In this document: positions 43,451-44,600 of the stretch, piece after piece
Layout: every line of letters begins with the position of its first letter
How positions within the stretch are numbered: the stretch's first letter is position 1
Source: Gnetum montanum
Taxonomy: Eukaryota > Streptophyta > Gnetopsida > Gnetales > Gnetaceae
Reading direction: 5' to 3'
Assembly: GCA_015680685.1 (NCBI GenBank)
Contig: MNCI01014752.1
Location: forward strand, 510,872-555,471
Length of the DNA stretch: 44,600 bases
The notes under the pieces: model-generated
What the model was told of the DNA's origin: nothing
What the model saw: the letters and a program-made list of their open reading frames with translations, nothing else
Database searches by the model: none
Made by a program: the position numbers and the translations under genes

Positions 43451-44338
43451 ATTGATTAGATGCAATTCGCATAGGCCACGATATCACGTACGCGATATTG
43501 CATCTTCCCTACAATATTGCGTATGAAATATCGCATTCCACCGCCATATCTATAAATAAGACATGGCTCTCCCTTCCTTTCATAGATAGAATAGGAGTAG
43601 CAAAGCTCTACCAGTTTGACCATTCTAGAGATAGATTATTTTCCTGTGGCTGCCCATAGTGTGGTGAATGTAATTGTACAGTGTCTTATTCGAGTGTGAC
43701 GTACTTGGACACACACATGATCAGAAATTAAGATCGAGATTACTTCATCATTGCAGCATTCACTTTGTTATTTATTTGTTTATTTAATATTCTTTCTTTC
43801 TTTCTTTCTCACCCTTAAACTCCTAGAATGTGATATGAGTATGAATTGATTACGAGCATCTAAGGATGTGTATGGTTAGTCAAGAAATCGACTACTCACT
43901 GCAACGCAGAATGAGTACGACTTGATTACAAGCATCTAAGTGTGACTACTTGGTAGCCCAGTGGTGTACCTAGGATCTACCCTTGGTAATCCCAGTAGTA
44001 GTCATGCACGAGGTCCAAGATGTATATGGTTGATCAAGGAATTGGTTGCTCATCGCACTTAGGCTAGATTATATTCTCTTACCCTTTTCCTCCTAGCTTA
44101 GCTTAGTTAATATTCTTTTCCACTACCTTCATGAGTAGCGTTAGAATTAGAAACATATCATACACCTCATCTGGACTAGACCATACATGACAAATACAAC
44201 ACTAGTCCAGGTGGGAAGAGAGTGAACTACGACCTAAAGATAACTATCTAGGTGTCACAACTAGTCTATCTATGGAGTTCGACTAGATCACGCATGCTAC
44301 TCTCGTTTCGTATGGTAGGAGTACCTCGCCACTCATCA
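43440..44338 (+). repeat. LTR of element D (Athila-like)
   Basis: It ends ...actcatCA one base before a primer-binding site, like LTR A. It shares the tacttggtagcccagtgg block, a cttattcgag block after the TATA box and the last 60 bases with LTR A, but is otherwise diverged, so it is a related family. Its start is uncertain: either near 43440 or farther left, in which case the extra ORF would lie inside the LTR. A (ttct) run lies at 43790-43812. Confidence 0.6.
43551..43558 (+). promoter_or_regulatory. TATA box of element D LTR
   Basis: atatctataaataag lies about 785 bases before the LTR end, matching the spacing in LTR A. Upstream (43480-43532) lie several copies of (g)cgatatt and atattgcg in both orientations. 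Confidence 0.5.
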
Positions 44339-44339
44339 T

Positions 44340-44357
44340 TGGCGTCGTTGCCGAGGA
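44340..44357 (+). promoter_or_regulatory. Primer-binding site of element D
   Basis: tggcgtcgttgccgagga is two mismatches from the tRNA-Asp-type site tggcgccgttgccgggga of Athila elements. Confidence 0.75.
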
Positions 44358-44470
44358 AGGTGCTACTTATATAGATTAGTTATATCATACAAGGTCGCTA
44401 CATAGGACTTAATGATATATCTCTTAAAAAACAAGTAATTATAAAAAGTCACATAAATTCACACACAACT

Positions 44471-44600
44471 ATGCCTCTCCTACAAGATGATAATAATGCC
44501 ACACTTAGTGAGGAAGTTCATTGGAGAACCAATGAGCTATATGACGATGAAGATTGGAGCATACAACCTGAAGTGGGAGTTTCTTATAAACATGAACAAA
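44471..44600 (+). CDS. Start of element D gag, cut by window end
   Basis: An ATG 113 bases after the primer-binding site opens a frame of 43 codons, MPLLQDDNNATLSEEVHWRT and onward, with no stop up to the end of the window. It is acidic, as the N-termini of many plant gag proteins are. Only the position supports the gag call; no capsid block is reached. Confidence 0.45.
   Translation, partial: MPLLQDDNNATLSEEVHWRTNELYDDEDWSIQPEVGVSYKHEQ

Noticed and set aside
1-44600. tRNA, rRNA or snRNA genes
   Set aside because: No cloverleaf-like or conserved rRNA stretch was noticed on either strand; the only tRNA-related sequences are primer-binding sites. A tRNAscan-SE or Infernal run would settle it.

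Overview
This window is plant nuclear DNA made almost entirely of degenerate Ty3/gypsy LTR retrotransposons inserted into one another. I see no intact host gene, no rRNA or tRNA gene, no bacterial-type operon and no CRISPR array. The long elements, plant-type short introns, TATA boxes and tRNA primer-binding sites fit a seed plant with a large, repeat-rich genome. A gymnosperm is possible but cannot be shown from the sequence.

Layout. (1) Element A (plus strand, Athila-like) covers 1-8386. It has a 5' LTR entering from the left edge and ending at 1852, a primer-binding site, a decayed gag, a protease, a deletion that removes reverse transcriptase and most of RNase H, an integrase, a polypurine tract, and the first part of its 3' LTR. 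(2) Element B (plus strand, Tat lineage) is inserted in A's 3' LTR at 8387-40136. It has 1.8-1.9 kb LTRs, a near-perfect target duplication (cttaa/cttac), gag, protease, a 3.4 kb spacer, then RT, RNase H and archaeal-type RNase H; most of its integrase is deleted. (3) Element C (minus strand, Tat lineage, 22105-37766) is inserted in B's 3' untranslated region, with 1.55 kb LTRs and target duplication catcc/tatcc. Its gag, protease, RT, dual RNase H and integrase are the best preserved here; a 221-base assembly gap lies in the integrase. (4) Right of B, 40137-40300 resembles the continuation of A's 3' LTR. It is followed by a broken ORF of about 2.7 kb that has a plant-transposon-type domain and long coiled coils. 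(5) From about 43440 a further Athila-like LTR leads into a primer-binding site and the first codons of element D, cut by the window end.

The most interesting object is in C's protease-RT spacer. A gene runs there on the strand opposite to the retrotransposon genes (29205-31577), with its own TATA box and four candidate GT-AG introns. Two of these preserve frame exactly and a third is phase-consistent. Its N-terminal half resembles the FCP1/NIF (HAD) phosphatase fold, with the motif III aspartates missing, and its C-terminal half is a coiled coil. B carries a spacer of the same length at the same place, with a possible remnant of the last antisense exon. The rest of B's spacer is filled by many copies of a short CTCACGCT motif whose variants look like CpG deamination products. 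B and C also share a primer-binding site, a polypurine tract, an RT-ORF start next to a splice acceptor, and tandem arrays behind integrase, so they are related families.
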